Assembly (NCBI GenBank): GCA_016192135.1 | Contig: JACPUR010000019.1 | Span: 159,291 to 223,290, forward strand | Origin: Candidatus Tectomicrobia bacterium | GTDB taxonomy: Bacteria > UBA8248 | Direction of reading: 5' to 3' | DNA: 64,000 nt | In this document: in pieces, positions 1 to 7,033 of the stretch | Position numbering within the stretch: position 1 is the first letter of the stretch | Layout: each line of letters opens with the position of its first letter | Notes under the pieces: generated by a model | Told to the model about the DNA's origin: nothing | Databases searched by the model: none | Seen by the model: only the letters and a program-made list of their open reading frames with translations | Program-made: the position numbers and the translations under genes

Positions 1-291
1 GAGGAGCTGCTCTCCGCGCGGTCCCCGCAGGCCGTCCTTGGCGAGGGCGAAAGCCAGCGCCTCCCGGGCGGCGTCGAGGCCGGCGGCCCCGGCGGCGGCT
101 AGGGCGAGCATATCGGAGGGCAGGATAGCGTCGGCCATGGCCTGGGGACGGGCCGAGCCCCGCTCCTTGAGGCGGGCGGCAGCGGCGAAGTTGAGGTCCG
201 CGTACACCACCTCGCCCCCCTGCGTGGCCACGGCCCCGAGGCGCTCGAAGGGGCCGACCGGCGTCCTGATCTCGAAGGTGCAGAGCTTCAT
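1..291 (-). CDS. Fumarylacetoacetate hydrolase family protein, N-terminal part only
   Basis: The gene runs off the left edge, so only the first 97 residues are visible. The start MKLCTFEIRTPVGPFERLGA followed by VVYADLNFAAAARLKE matches the usual N-terminal domain of FAH-family hydrolases/isomerases, which act on C-C bonds of 2-oxo acids in aromatic catabolism. The metal-binding catalytic domain lies outside the window, so substrate cannot be judged. The ATG is at 289-291. The downstream neighbour in transcription is off-window; a cupin gene lies just upstream on the same strand, 28 bases away, so the two may be co-transcribed. Confidence 0.6.
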   Translation of the reverse strand, partial: MKLCTFEIRTPVGPFERLGAVATQGGEVVYADLNFAAAARLKERGSARPQAMADAILPSDMLALAAAGAAGLDAAREALAFALAKDGLRGPRGEQLL

Positions 292-319
292 GGGGATGCC
301 TCGCGCGCGGGGGAGGGAG

Positions 320-844
320 CTAGAACTCCACTTTGTCGCGTTCGTCGGTCTCGGGGAAGGGCCCCTCCTTGATCTCGAGGAACTTGGTGCCGTCCTCGAG
401 GAACTCGACCTCGTGGCCCTCGCACATCAGGATGAACTCGCCCGCCCGCACGACGGCCTCGCCCAGGTGCTGGCCCTCCTTGGTGTAAACGCCGATGCGG
501 GCCGAGCCCTTGAAGCAGATCATGATTTGGTGGCGCGTGGTGTTGGCGGAGGGGCGCTCCTCCACGACGTGGTAGTGCGCCTTCGTCGTCGCCCCCTTGG
601 GGCGGTTCAGGAGGATGACCTGGAGCGGCAGCTCGTCCGCCGTCATGTGGGCCTTGGTGCGGCGCTCGACGTCGGGGTCCTGCCCGGCGTAGGCCGTGCG
701 GATGTGGTTCTTCGCCTCCTCGGTGTCGAGGTAGGGCGGGAAGAGGTCGTAGTCCTGGAAGTTGGCCTTGACGTGCATCGCCACGATGCGCCCGTCGTCG
801 GCCTTGTAGTAGTCCACCCCCTTGCTTTGCACCTCGAGCGCCAT
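320..844 (-). CDS. Cupin-domain protein
   Basis: A 174-residue soluble protein with one cupin barrel in its second half. Candidate metal ligands are H90 and H92 (KAHYHVVEE), H105 (RHQIMICFKG) and H144 (LMCEGHEVEF), arranged like cupin motifs 1 and 2. The first 60 residues are family-specific and rich in aromatic and acidic residues. No signal peptide is seen. It is probably in one unit with the FAH-family gene that follows it, which suggests a small dioxygenase/isomerase or sensor role in catabolism of an organic acid. The substrate cannot be named from sequence. Confidence 0.7.
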   Translation of the reverse strand: MALEVQSKGVDYYKADDGRIVAMHVKANFQDYDLFPPYLDTEEAKNHIRTAYAGQDPDVERRTKAHMTADELPLQVILLNRPKGATTKAHYHVVEERPSANTTRHQIMICFKGSARIGVYTKEGQHLGEAVVRAGEFILMCEGHEVEFLEDGTKFLEIKEGPFPETDERDKVEF

Positions 845-957
845 GGCGGGATCCTCCCTGGCCGCGGAAGCCCTACCCCGCGGGGCCGACCGCGCGGGAT
901 GTCGGAGACGGAAAAGATTGGCACAGCCCCCGGGGGCTGTAAAGACTGAGGGGCCCC

Positions 958-1839
958 CTATCCCACCTTCACGATCTTCATGTTGAAGTCCAGGGGCGGG
1001 GCGGCGCGGACGAGGCGGGAGGTGGAGATGAAGTCCACGCCCGCCTCGGCGAGGGCGCGGAAGCCGGCGCCCCCGACCCCCGAGGCCTCGAGGGAGTAGG
1101 GCTTGCCGGTCCGGGAGGCGGTCCCCTTCTGGCGGGCGCGGGAGACGGCCTCCCGCAGGGTGGCGAGGTCCATGTTGTCGAGCAGGATCATGTGCACGCG
1201 CCCGTCCGAGAGCACCTCGTCGAGCTGGGCTAAATCCTGCACCTCGATCTGGATCTCCGTCATGTAGCGGAGGCCCCAGACCCGGTCGATGGCGGGTCGC
1301 ACGCCGCCCGCCACGGCGATGTCGTTGTCCTTGATCAGGTCCCCGTCGAAGAACCCCAGGCGGTGGTTGCGGGCGCCCCCCGTGCGCACGGCGTACTTCT
1401 CGAAGTGGCGGAGCCCGGGGGTGTTCTTGCGGGTGTCGATGACGCCCCCGAAGCCGGCGGGGAGGTCCCCGATCTCCTTGAGGACATTCGCGGTGTGGGT
1501 GGCGATCTCGGAGAGGTGGGAGAGGAAATTGAGCAGGGTGCGCTCGGCCTTCAAGAGGGTCTGGGCGTGGCCCCTCGCCCGGCAGACGACGGCCCCGGCC
1601 GGGACGCGGGCGCCCTCTTCATATTCCCACCCGGCCTCGGGGGGCTTGGCGGGGCCCAGGGCGAGGAGGCTCTGGGTCTCCTCGAGGATGGCCAGGACGT
1701 AGGGCGCCCCGCAGAGGAGGGCCGCCGACTTCGCCTTGACGTGGGCCTCGCACCAGGGGTCACGGGCGGCCTCGAAGTGGAAGGGCCCCGGGCCCAGGTC
1801 CTCGGCGAGCCAGGCGCGGATTTGGGCGCGGAGATCCAT
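958..1839 (-). CDS. nadC: Nicotinate-nucleotide pyrophosphorylase (quinolinate phosphoribosyltransferase)
   Basis: Converts quinolinate and PRPP to nicotinate mononucleotide in de novo NAD synthesis. The 293-residue length is normal. Visible landmarks are LLKAERTLLNFL (95-106), DTRKNTPGLR (135-144), GGARNHRLG (154-162) and LIKDN (168-172), the substrate-binding Lys/Arg/His set of the family. LLDNMD follows in the barrel. The C-terminal strand reads EASGVGGAGFRALAEAGVDF, where the family more usually has a SGGI-type turn. It lies 25 bases downstream of nadA on the same strand, forming a nadA-nadC unit. No nadB or aspartate dehydrogenase is in the window. Confidence 0.95.
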   Translation of the reverse strand: MDLRAQIRAWLAEDLGPGPFHFEAARDPWCEAHVKAKSAALLCGAPYVLAILEETQSLLALGPAKPPEAGWEYEEGARVPAGAVVCRARGHAQTLLKAERTLLNFLSHLSEIATHTANVLKEIGDLPAGFGGVIDTRKNTPGLRHFEKYAVRTGGARNHRLGFFDGDLIKDNDIAVAGGVRPAIDRVWGLRYMTEIQIEVQDLAQLDEVLSDGRVHMILLDNMDLATLREAVSRARQKGTASRTGKPYSLEASGVGGAGFRALAEAGVDFISTSRLVRAAPPLDFNMKIVKVG

Positions 1840-1864
1840 GCGGCCGCCTCCCCTCGCGCGCGGG

Positions 1865-2983
1865 CTAGACGATCCGGAGCATCCGCTCGATGGGGAGGCG
1901 CGCCCGCCGGGCCAGCTCGGGATCGACGGTGATCTCGTGGACCATGTCGCGGAGCGAGATGTAGAGGTTCTCGAGGGTGTTCTGCTTCATGTAGGCGCAG
2001 AGCGCCTCGCGGCTGGCGGGGATGAGGGTCTTCTCCGGCACCGCCTTGTGCATGGGGTGGAGGTTCCCCACCTCGGTGGCCACGATGACCTCCTTCTGGG
2101 GCACCTCCTTGATGAGGGCCACCATGCCCTGGGTGGAGCGGAACTGGAGCATGGTCTCGGGCACGATGCCCTCGCGCACCTGGCGCATGCAGGCGCTCGT
2201 GCAGCCGCACTCGGGATGGACCACCGTGATGGCGCCCGGGTGGAGCCGCCGCTGCTCCTCGACGTGGGAGGGCCGGATGCGCTCGTGCACGTGGCAGGCG
2301 CCCATCATGAGCCAGAGGCGATCGAGGGGCTGGCCCTGCTTCTCGAGCAGGCGCGCGGCGTAGAAGCCCAGGAAGAGGTCCGGCAGGAAGAGGATGGGCT
2401 GGCCGGGCCGCGAGTTCTTGACGACGTGGAGGAGCACCTTGCCCGCGTTGGCCGAGGCGCAGCAGTAGTCGCTCAGGGCCTTCACGTCCAGGTAGGTGTT
2501 CACATAGCTGATGACGAGGCCGTCCGGGTGCTCCTCACGCCAGGCGCGCACCTTCTCCGCGTCGGCGTGGGCGGCCAGGGAGCAAAGAGCCCCCAGGTGG
2601 GGCGCCAGCACCTTCTGGTGGGGCTTCTTCAGGGCGGCCAGGATCTGGGTCATGAAGAGGACCGAGGGCTCGACCAGGACGTCGGCGTCCGAGTCCGCGC
2701 CCATCCGGGCCAGGTAGAGCGAGTCGCCCACGGCGTCGGCCACGTCCTGGATGTCGGCGGGGACGTAGTTGTGGGCGAGGACCAGGGCGTTGCGCTCGGT
2801 CTTCAGCCGGCGGATCTCGCCCTGGAGGAAGCCGCGCTCCTCCTCCGTGAGGTTCGCCGAGTCCGCCTCGGGCGGGATCTCCGGGATGTCGATCGTGGGG
2901 CCGAGGTCCACCTGGTCCATCATCTCGATGGCCTCGGTCGCGGGAAGGATGTCGCCGGCCTCCACCACGCGGTTGTCGAACAT
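1865..2983 (-). CDS. nadA: Quinolinate synthase
   Basis: Condenses iminoaspartate with dihydroxyacetone phosphate to quinolinate using a [4Fe-4S] cluster. The three expected cluster cysteines are C134 (GALCSLAAHA), C259 (VVHPECGC) and C329 (ALCAYMKQNTLENL). Further family motifs are HNYVPADIQDVAD near 71-83 and SDYCCASANAGK at 171-182. At 372 residues it belongs to the longer NadA type, with about 40 extra N-terminal residues. The start is supported by AAGGAG on the minus strand seven to twelve bases before the ATG. It is first in a nadA-nadC unit; an 8-bp-arm inverted repeat lies 64-89 bases upstream. Confidence 0.95.
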   Translation of the reverse strand: MFDNRVVEAGDILPATEAIEMMDQVDLGPTIDIPEIPPEADSANLTEEERGFLQGEIRRLKTERNALVLAHNYVPADIQDVADAVGDSLYLARMGADSDADVLVEPSVLFMTQILAALKKPHQKVLAPHLGALCSLAAHADAEKVRAWREEHPDGLVISYVNTYLDVKALSDYCCASANAGKVLLHVVKNSRPGQPILFLPDLFLGFYAARLLEKQGQPLDRLWLMMGACHVHERIRPSHVEEQRRLHPGAITVVHPECGCTSACMRQVREGIVPETMLQFRSTQGMVALIKEVPQKEVIVATEVGNLHPMHKAVPEKTLIPASREALCAYMKQNTLENLYISLRDMVHEITVDPELARRARLPIERMLRIV

Positions 2984-3046
2984 TCGGGCGCTCCTTGCGC
3001 ATTCGGTGCCCGCCTGGGGCGGGCGGTGGAATGGAGGGGCGGGGGA

Positions 3047-3072
3047 GGGCTTGTTCTATTTTTCACAAGCCC
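3047..3072. promoter_or_regulatory. Inverted repeat upstream of nadA
   Basis: Perfect 8-bp arms GGGCTTGT and ACAAGCCC flank a 10-base T-rich centre. It lies 64-89 bases upstream of the nadA start, in the likely promoter or leader. It could be an operator or an RNA hairpin; no known NAD regulator site was recognised in it. Confidence 0.35.
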
Positions 3073-3221
3073 CGGCCTTCACGTTCCCCGCGCCGCCTGC
3101 CGCGGTGCGCTCTCACGGGAGGCCACCGCCGCCCAGCGGGGCGGCGGGGCGCGATGTCCCAGGCGCGGGTGAATTATTTCACGAAAGTCCCCGGGGAGCA
3201 ATCGCCCCGGGGGGTTTGTTC

Positions 3222-3250
3222 TTGCCCCTGGGGGAGCTTTCTGCTAGTTT
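3222..3250 (+). promoter_or_regulatory. Predicted extended -10 promoter for a short plus-strand transcript
   Basis: TTGCCC (3222-3227), a 17-base spacer, then TAGTTT (3245-3250) preceded by TGC, an extended -10 arrangement. Transcription would start near 3257 and meet the terminator at 3332-3357 after about 100 bases. Assigned by eye only. Confidence 0.35.
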
Positions 3251-3256
3251 TCCTCC

Positions 3257-3357
3257 GTTGCGCGAGTGCCTCTGGGTAATGGGAGGCGGGTGCCAGCCCC
3301 CTCCCTTCCCCCGGTAGCCGGCTTGCGGGCCGCGGGCAGATAGGCCCGCTTTTTTTT
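3257..3357 (+). ncRNA. Candidate small RNA, about 100 nt
   Basis: A plus-strand terminator has no plus-strand gene before it, while a promoter-like sequence lies about 100 bases upstream. The interval can fold: GGGAGG near 3281-3286 pairs with CCTCCC near 3301-3306 around a GGG/CCC inner stem, and the terminator hairpin closes the 3' end. I could not match it to 6S RNA, 4.5S RNA, RNase P or any riboswitch. It sits divergently from nadA. The call is inferred from the promoter and terminator pair. Confidence 0.3.
3332..3357 (+). terminator. Rho-independent terminator
   Basis: GCGGGC (3332-3337), six-base loop AGATAG, GCCCGC (3344-3349), then eight T residues (3350-3357). An alternative seven-base stem GCGGGCC/GGCCCGC (3325-3331/3343-3349) uses the same right arm. 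The orientation is plus-strand, but no protein gene on that strand precedes it. Confidence 0.7.
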
Positions 3358-3378
3358 GGCCGAGGGGGAAAAAGCCCC

Positions 3379-3564
3379 ATGCTGCGCGGGTTTCTTTGGC
3401 TCGCGGGGACCCTGATCCTCGCGGGGCTCCTGCTGTTGTCGCTGAGCGGAATCTGCGGCAGCCCGGGGCGCTTCCCGGGCCTTTCGCGTTATTTTTGCAA
3501 TCGGCCCTTACCGGCTCCTCCGCGGCCCGCTCCCCCCGGGGAGCCCGCCGCCCCGCCCCGTTGA
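3379..3564 (+). CDS. Possible small single-span membrane protein
   Basis: A 61-residue reading frame: a hydrophobic helix at about residues 4-24 (FLWLAGTLILAGLLLLSLSG), then a proline-rich tail with two cysteines. A purine-rich GAGGGGG lies about eleven bases before the ATG. It follows the terminator directly and ends 45 bases before the PrpD gene, so it could share that promoter. High GC content makes chance frames common, so this is tentative. Apart from it and the sites listed above, nothing else was identified between 2984 and 3609. Confidence 0.3.
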   Translation: MLRGFLWLAGTLILAGLLLLSLSGICGSPGRFPGLSRYFCNRPLPAPPRPAPPGEPAAPPR

Positions 3565-3609
3565 CCGGGGCCCCGGGGAGCCTCATCCGGCGGCATGAAA
3601 GGTGAAACC

Positions 3610-5013
3610 ATGGCAAAGCCAGAAAGCGCATTGACGGACGCCATCGTCCAATTCGTGCTCGCGACGGACCACGACGGCGTCCCCGAGGACGTGAAGAACA
3701 TCTCGCGCCGGTGCTGCGTGGACGGGATAGGGCTCATGGTCGCCGGCTCGACCGAGGCGAGCGGGCGCATCCTCCAGAAGTACGCCCGCGAGCTGGGCGG
3801 TGAGCCCGAGGCGCAGGTGGTGGGGACGGACATGACCGTCCCGGCCAGCCTGGCCGCCCTCCTGAACGGCACCGCCGCCCACGCCATGGACTACGACGAC
3901 ACCCAGCTCAGCAGCTACCCCGACCGCGTCTACGGCCTCCTGACCCATCCCACCACCCCCGTGCTCGCGGCCTCGCTCGCCATGGCCGAGGCCATGGGCT
4001 CGACCGGCCAGGAGCTCCTGACCGCCTTCGCGGTCGGCTTCGAGGTCGAGTGCAAGGTGGCCGAGGCCATCAAGCCCGACCACTACGTCAAGGGCTTCCA
4101 CTCGACCGGCACCATCGGGGCCATCGGCGCGGCGGCGGCCGCGGCCAAACTCCTGGGGCTCGAGGAGCGGGAGCTCCGCATGTGCTTGGGCATCGCCTGT
4201 TCGGAGAGCGCCGGCCTCCGGGCCAACTTCGGCACCATGACCAAGCCCTTCCACGCCGGACGCGCCGCCGAGAACGGGGTCGTGGCCGCGCGCCTGGCGG
4301 CCGGGGGCTTCACGGCCGACCCGGGCGTCCTCGACGGGCGCTGGGGCTTCTTCCAGATCATGGGCGGGGGCTGCGACCCGGACCACCTCCTCGGCAAGCT
4401 CGGCAGCCCCTGGTCGGCCGTCGATCCGGGCGTCTCCATCAAGCCCTATCCCTCGGGCTCCCTCGGCCACCCGGCCATGGACGCCATGCGCGACCTCGTC
4501 ATCGAGAAGGACATCGACCCCAAGAAGGTCAAGAAGGTGCGCTTCGGCACCACCTCCAAGGTGCTCGAGCCCCTGCGCTACGCCGAGCCCCAGAACGAGC
4601 TCGAGGCCAAGTTCTCCCTCCAGTTCGGGCTGGGCATCCTGCTCCTCGAGCGGAAGGCGGGCATCCACCAGTACCGCGACGAGGTGGTGAGCCGCCCCGA
4701 CGTGCGCGAGGCCATGAAGAAGGTCGAGCCCTACAAGGACGAGGAGATCGAGAAGCAGGGCTACGCCCTCATCCGCGGCAAGATCTCCATCGAGATGGAG
4801 GACGGCACCGTCCACGAGCGGATGTCCGAGCTCTCGCGCGGCACCCCGCAGCGCCCCATGGACCGCGAGGAGCTCTACGAGAAGTTCAAGGAGTGCTGCG
4901 GCCTGGTGTACGGCGAGAAGCAGATCGCCCAGATCGAGCGGCTGCTCTACAAGGTGGACACGATCGAGAACATCCACTCCCTCATCGAGCTTCTGGGGCC
5001 GGCGCAGGGGTAG
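3610..5013 (+). CDS. MmgE/PrpD family protein
   Basis: A 467-residue cytoplasmic protein of the MmgE/PrpD superfamily, which includes 2-methylcitrate dehydratase and cis-aconitate decarboxylase. Typical features are NGTAAHAMDYDDT near residues 85-97 and KGFHSTGTIGAIGAAAAAAKLLGL near 160. FGTMTKPFHAGRAAENGVVAARLA follows, then the late SIKPYPSGSLGHPAMDAM segment. I chose the ATG at 3610 because AAAGGTG sits just upstream; an ATG at 3595 would add five residues. No methylcitrate cycle genes are nearby, so the substrate is open; paralogs of this family are common in environmental bacteria that degrade diverse organic acids. Confidence 0.9.
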   Translation: MAKPESALTDAIVQFVLATDHDGVPEDVKNISRRCCVDGIGLMVAGSTEASGRILQKYARELGGEPEAQVVGTDMTVPASLAALLNGTAAHAMDYDDTQLSSYPDRVYGLLTHPTTPVLAASLAMAEAMGSTGQELLTAFAVGFEVECKVAEAIKPDHYVKGFHSTGTIGAIGAAAAAAKLLGLEERELRMCLGIACSESAGLRANFGTMTKPFHAGRAAENGVVAARLAAGGFTADPGVLDGRWGFFQIMGGGCDPDHLLGKLGSPWSAVDPGVSIKPYPSGSLGHPAMDAMRDLVIEKDIDPKKVKKVRFGTTSKVLEPLRYAEPQNELEAKFSLQFGLGILLLERKAGIHQYRDEVVSRPDVREAMKKVEPYKDEEIEKQGYALIRGKISIEMEDGTVHERMSELSRGTPQRPMDREELYEKFKECCGLVYGEKQIAQIERLLYKVDTIENIHSLIELLGPAQG

Positions 5014-5042
5014 GGCATCTCCATCATCTACAATATTCATCC

Positions 5043-5122
5043 GTAGGGGCGACCGGCCGGTCGCCCCTACAAACGCGGACGGCGCTGCACGTTCGCAGGG
5101 GCGTTCAATTGAACGCCCCTAC
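5043..5122. repeat. Two GTAGGGGCG-type palindromes in tandem
   Basis: A perfect 28-bp palindrome at 5043-5070 (arm GTAGGGGCGACCGG) and a second 28-bp palindrome at 5095-5122 (arm GCAGGGGCGTTCAA, one arm mismatch), 24 bases apart. The outer nine bases match between them and the inner five differ, but each stays self-complementary. Other family members are at 36608, 39913, 41742, 56386, 56970 and 59829. Confidence 0.85.
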
Positions 5123-5152
5123 ATGAGGCCGTTCCCGCGGCAGGAGCAAGAA

Positions 5153-5551
5153 ATGATCGAAGAGCCCAGGCGGATCCTCGTGGTCTGCTCGGACCTCATG
5201 TTCAACGCCAAGATCCGCGAGGCGGGCCTCTCGCCCGGCGCGGCGCTCGAGTTCGTCGGCACGCCCGAGAAGTACGACGAGGCGCTCAAGAACTTCCGGA
5301 TCGTCCTCCTCCTCGTGGACCTCCACCACCCGGCGCTGGGCGGCGCGGCCGCGGGCGAGCTGGTCAAGAAGCTCCGCGAGAGTCCCAAGAACAAGGGCGC
5401 CTACGCCATGGCCTGGGGCGCCCACACCGAGGTGGACCTCCTCAAGGGCGCCGAGCGGGCCGGCTTCGACAAGGTGCTCGCGCGCTCCGCCTTCGTGCGC
5501 GAGATGCCCGAGATCGTCCGCCGCGCCGTGAGCCGCATCCGCACCGCCTGA
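5153..5551 (+). CDS. Receiver-like (CheY-fold) protein
   Basis: A 132-residue stand-alone protein with an alternating alpha/beta pattern like a response-regulator receiver. RILVVCSDLMFNAKIREAG is strand 1 and helix 1. RIVLLLVDLHHP carries an Asp where the phospho-acceptor would be, and DKVLARSAFVREMPEIV ends the domain. The usual Lys before the last strand turn appears as Arg or is absent, and the second acidic residue of the active site is not obvious, so phosphorylation is doubtful. The start at 5153 has AGGAG six bases upstream. The DUF4911-like gene follows after eight bases, so they are probably one transcript. No kinase is adjacent. Confidence 0.55.
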   Translation: MIEEPRRILVVCSDLMFNAKIREAGLSPGAALEFVGTPEKYDEALKNFRIVLLLVDLHHPALGGAAAGELVKKLRESPKNKGAYAMAWGAHTEVDLLKGAERAGFDKVLARSAFVREMPEIVRRAVSRIRTA

Positions 5552-5559
5552 TCCCCTCC

Positions 5560-5943
5560 ATGCCGGACCGCCCCGGGGACCCCGCCGAACGGAGTTCGGA
5601 TGGGGGGAGCCGTCCCAACCCCGAGCCCTTCCAGGGCAGCCTCGTCTGGTGGATCGAGGTCCCCGCCTCCGAGCAGAACTACCTCCAGGGCGTCCTCGAG
5701 GGCCACGAGGAGCTCGGCTACTACCAGACCCTCGACCAGTGCGTCCGGCGCGGGCCGGACCGCCGGCCCGTCGCCCTGGGGCGCATCACCTCCACCCCGG
5801 ACATGCGGGAGCGGCTCGCGCGCCTCCTCGCCGTCCTCGCGGCGGAGTGCGGCGTCTCCCTGCCCGGGCGCGCGCCGGATTTTCTCCCCGACGAGAAGCC
5901 GGGGGCCCGGGCGCGGGGGAAGCGGCCGAGAGGGCGAGGATGA
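5560..5943 (+). CDS. DUF4911-like protein
   Basis: A 127-residue protein. The core from SLVWWIEVPASEQNYLQGVL through ELGYYQTLDQCVRR and MRERLARLLAVLAAECGV resembles DUF4911 proteins of Deltaproteobacteria: a short domain with an initial strand, a helix described as sensing length or position, and a C-terminal helix. The resemblance is from memory of the family pattern. The last 20 residues are basic and low-complexity. The function of the family is unknown. It is translated eight bases after the receiver-like gene. Confidence 0.5.
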   Translation: MPDRPGDPAERSSDGGSRPNPEPFQGSLVWWIEVPASEQNYLQGVLEGHEELGYYQTLDQCVRRGPDRRPVALGRITSTPDMRERLARLLAVLAAECGVSLPGRAPDFLPDEKPGARARGKRPRGRG

Positions 5944-6057
5944 GCGGGAGCCTCCGGCCTATCCGGCGAAGACGGCTTCCGGTGGAATTTGAATGGGAGA
6001 ACGAGAGAAAGACGAGAATGTTTCGGAGAGAAGGAGAAGCCTATCTATATGTGGCCG

Positions 6058-6819
6058 CTAGGCCGGGATCGGCCTCTTTGCCAGGCCGCCCCGGATGGCG
6101 TCGATGAAGCGCCTGGCCTCCCCTTTCCGGTCGGAAGCCCCCCGGATGGGCCTCCCGACGACGATGCAGGAAGCGCCCTCCGCGACGGCGGTTTCCGGAT
6201 GGGTGGCCCGGCTTTGGTGATCGTCCTTGCTTGAATCCGGAAAGCGCATCCCCGGGGTGACGATCAGGAACTCCTCCGGCCGGGAATGGCGGTCCGCGAT
6301 CCCGCGGATCAGGCTCACCTCTTTTCCCGAGGAAATCACCCCGTCCAGGCCGTCGTTCAGCGCCTTTTCGGTCCGCTCCCCGACGAGCTGGCTCACCGTT
6401 CTGCCGTACATGTGCTGGCAGGCGGCGTCGTCCAGGTGGGTCAGGGCGGTCACGCAGAGCAGCCGGATTTCCCTCCCCTCCCCCCTCGCCGCGTTCCGCG
6501 CCGCCACGGCGGCCTGCATGCTCTTCCGGTCGCCGTTCCCGTCGAGGGTGGCGAACGTCACCCCGAAGCGCGCGGCCACCCGGACCGCCTTCGCGACCGT
6601 CTCGGGGATGTCGATCCACTTCAGGTCCAGGAACACTTTCTTGCCTGACCCCACGAGCTCCTTCACGAAGTCGGGGCCGGCCGCGGCGAAGAGCTCCAGC
6701 CCGACCTTGTAGAACGACACGGCCCCCTCCAGCTCCCGGACGAGCGAGCGCGCCTCCTCCCCGCTGTCGACGTCCAGGGCGAGGATGAGGCGTTCTTCCG
6801 GCGTCAGGTGGAGGGGCAT
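6058..6819 (-). CDS. pyrF: Orotidine 5'-phosphate decarboxylase
   Basis: Last step of UMP synthesis. A 253-residue TIM barrel with LILALDVDSGEEA at the start and KVGLELFAAAGPDFV after it. The catalytic Asp-x-Lys-x-x-Asp is in VFLDLKWIDIPETV, where the His common in DLKxHDIP is replaced by Ile. VTPGMRFPD (phosphate-binding side) and CIVVGRPIRGA follow. The length matches the roughly 230-250 residues of group I enzymes. It stands alone between DUF4911 and AsmA genes, with no other pyr genes in view. Confidence 0.93.
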   Translation of the reverse strand: MPLHLTPEERLILALDVDSGEEARSLVRELEGAVSFYKVGLELFAAAGPDFVKELVGSGKKVFLDLKWIDIPETVAKAVRVAARFGVTFATLDGNGDRKSMQAAVAARNAARGEGREIRLLCVTALTHLDDAACQHMYGRTVSQLVGERTEKALNDGLDGVISSGKEVSLIRGIADRHSRPEEFLIVTPGMRFPDSSKDDHQSRATHPETAVAEGASCIVVGRPIRGASDRKGEARRFIDAIRGGLAKRPIPA

Positions 6820-7033
6820 GTGCCGGTCTCTCCCGGGCGGGCGCCGCTAAGGTGAACGAAGCCGCATGAATGATTGTTTGTGTGCAATTCCGCCGGACGG
6901 GCCGCTTTTTAGCCGCAAACCACGGGGCCGTCAAGCCAAGCGGGGGCTCGCATGAGGAAGAGCGCCGGGGGACGCAGGCTCCCGCGGGGCCATCGCCGGC
7001 ATCGGGGCGAGCGTTCGCCCGCTCTCTCCGCCC

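Noticed and set aside
2984-3180. NAD-sensing riboswitch in the nadA leader.
   Set aside because: The minus-strand leader does not show the conserved loops of the known nadA motif RNA; only a simple hairpin was found.
3160-3360. 6S RNA, 4.5S RNA or RNase P RNA in the structured gap.
   Set aside because: Conserved cores of these RNAs, such as the SRP tetraloop region or the rnpB GAGGAAAGTCC context with its partners, were not found.
3583-5040. A 485-residue open frame antisense to the MmgE/PrpD gene, and similar long antisense frames elsewhere (for example 7703-9241 plus, 17546-18364 minus).
   Set aside because: They mirror codon bias of GC-rich genes, are rich in Arg/Gly/Leu/Glu/His without domain motifs, and oppose genes with clear families.
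5043-5122. CRISPR array from the repeated 28-bp palindromes.
   Set aside because: Only two units with differing cores, no regular spacers and no cas genes; other copies are scattered singly.
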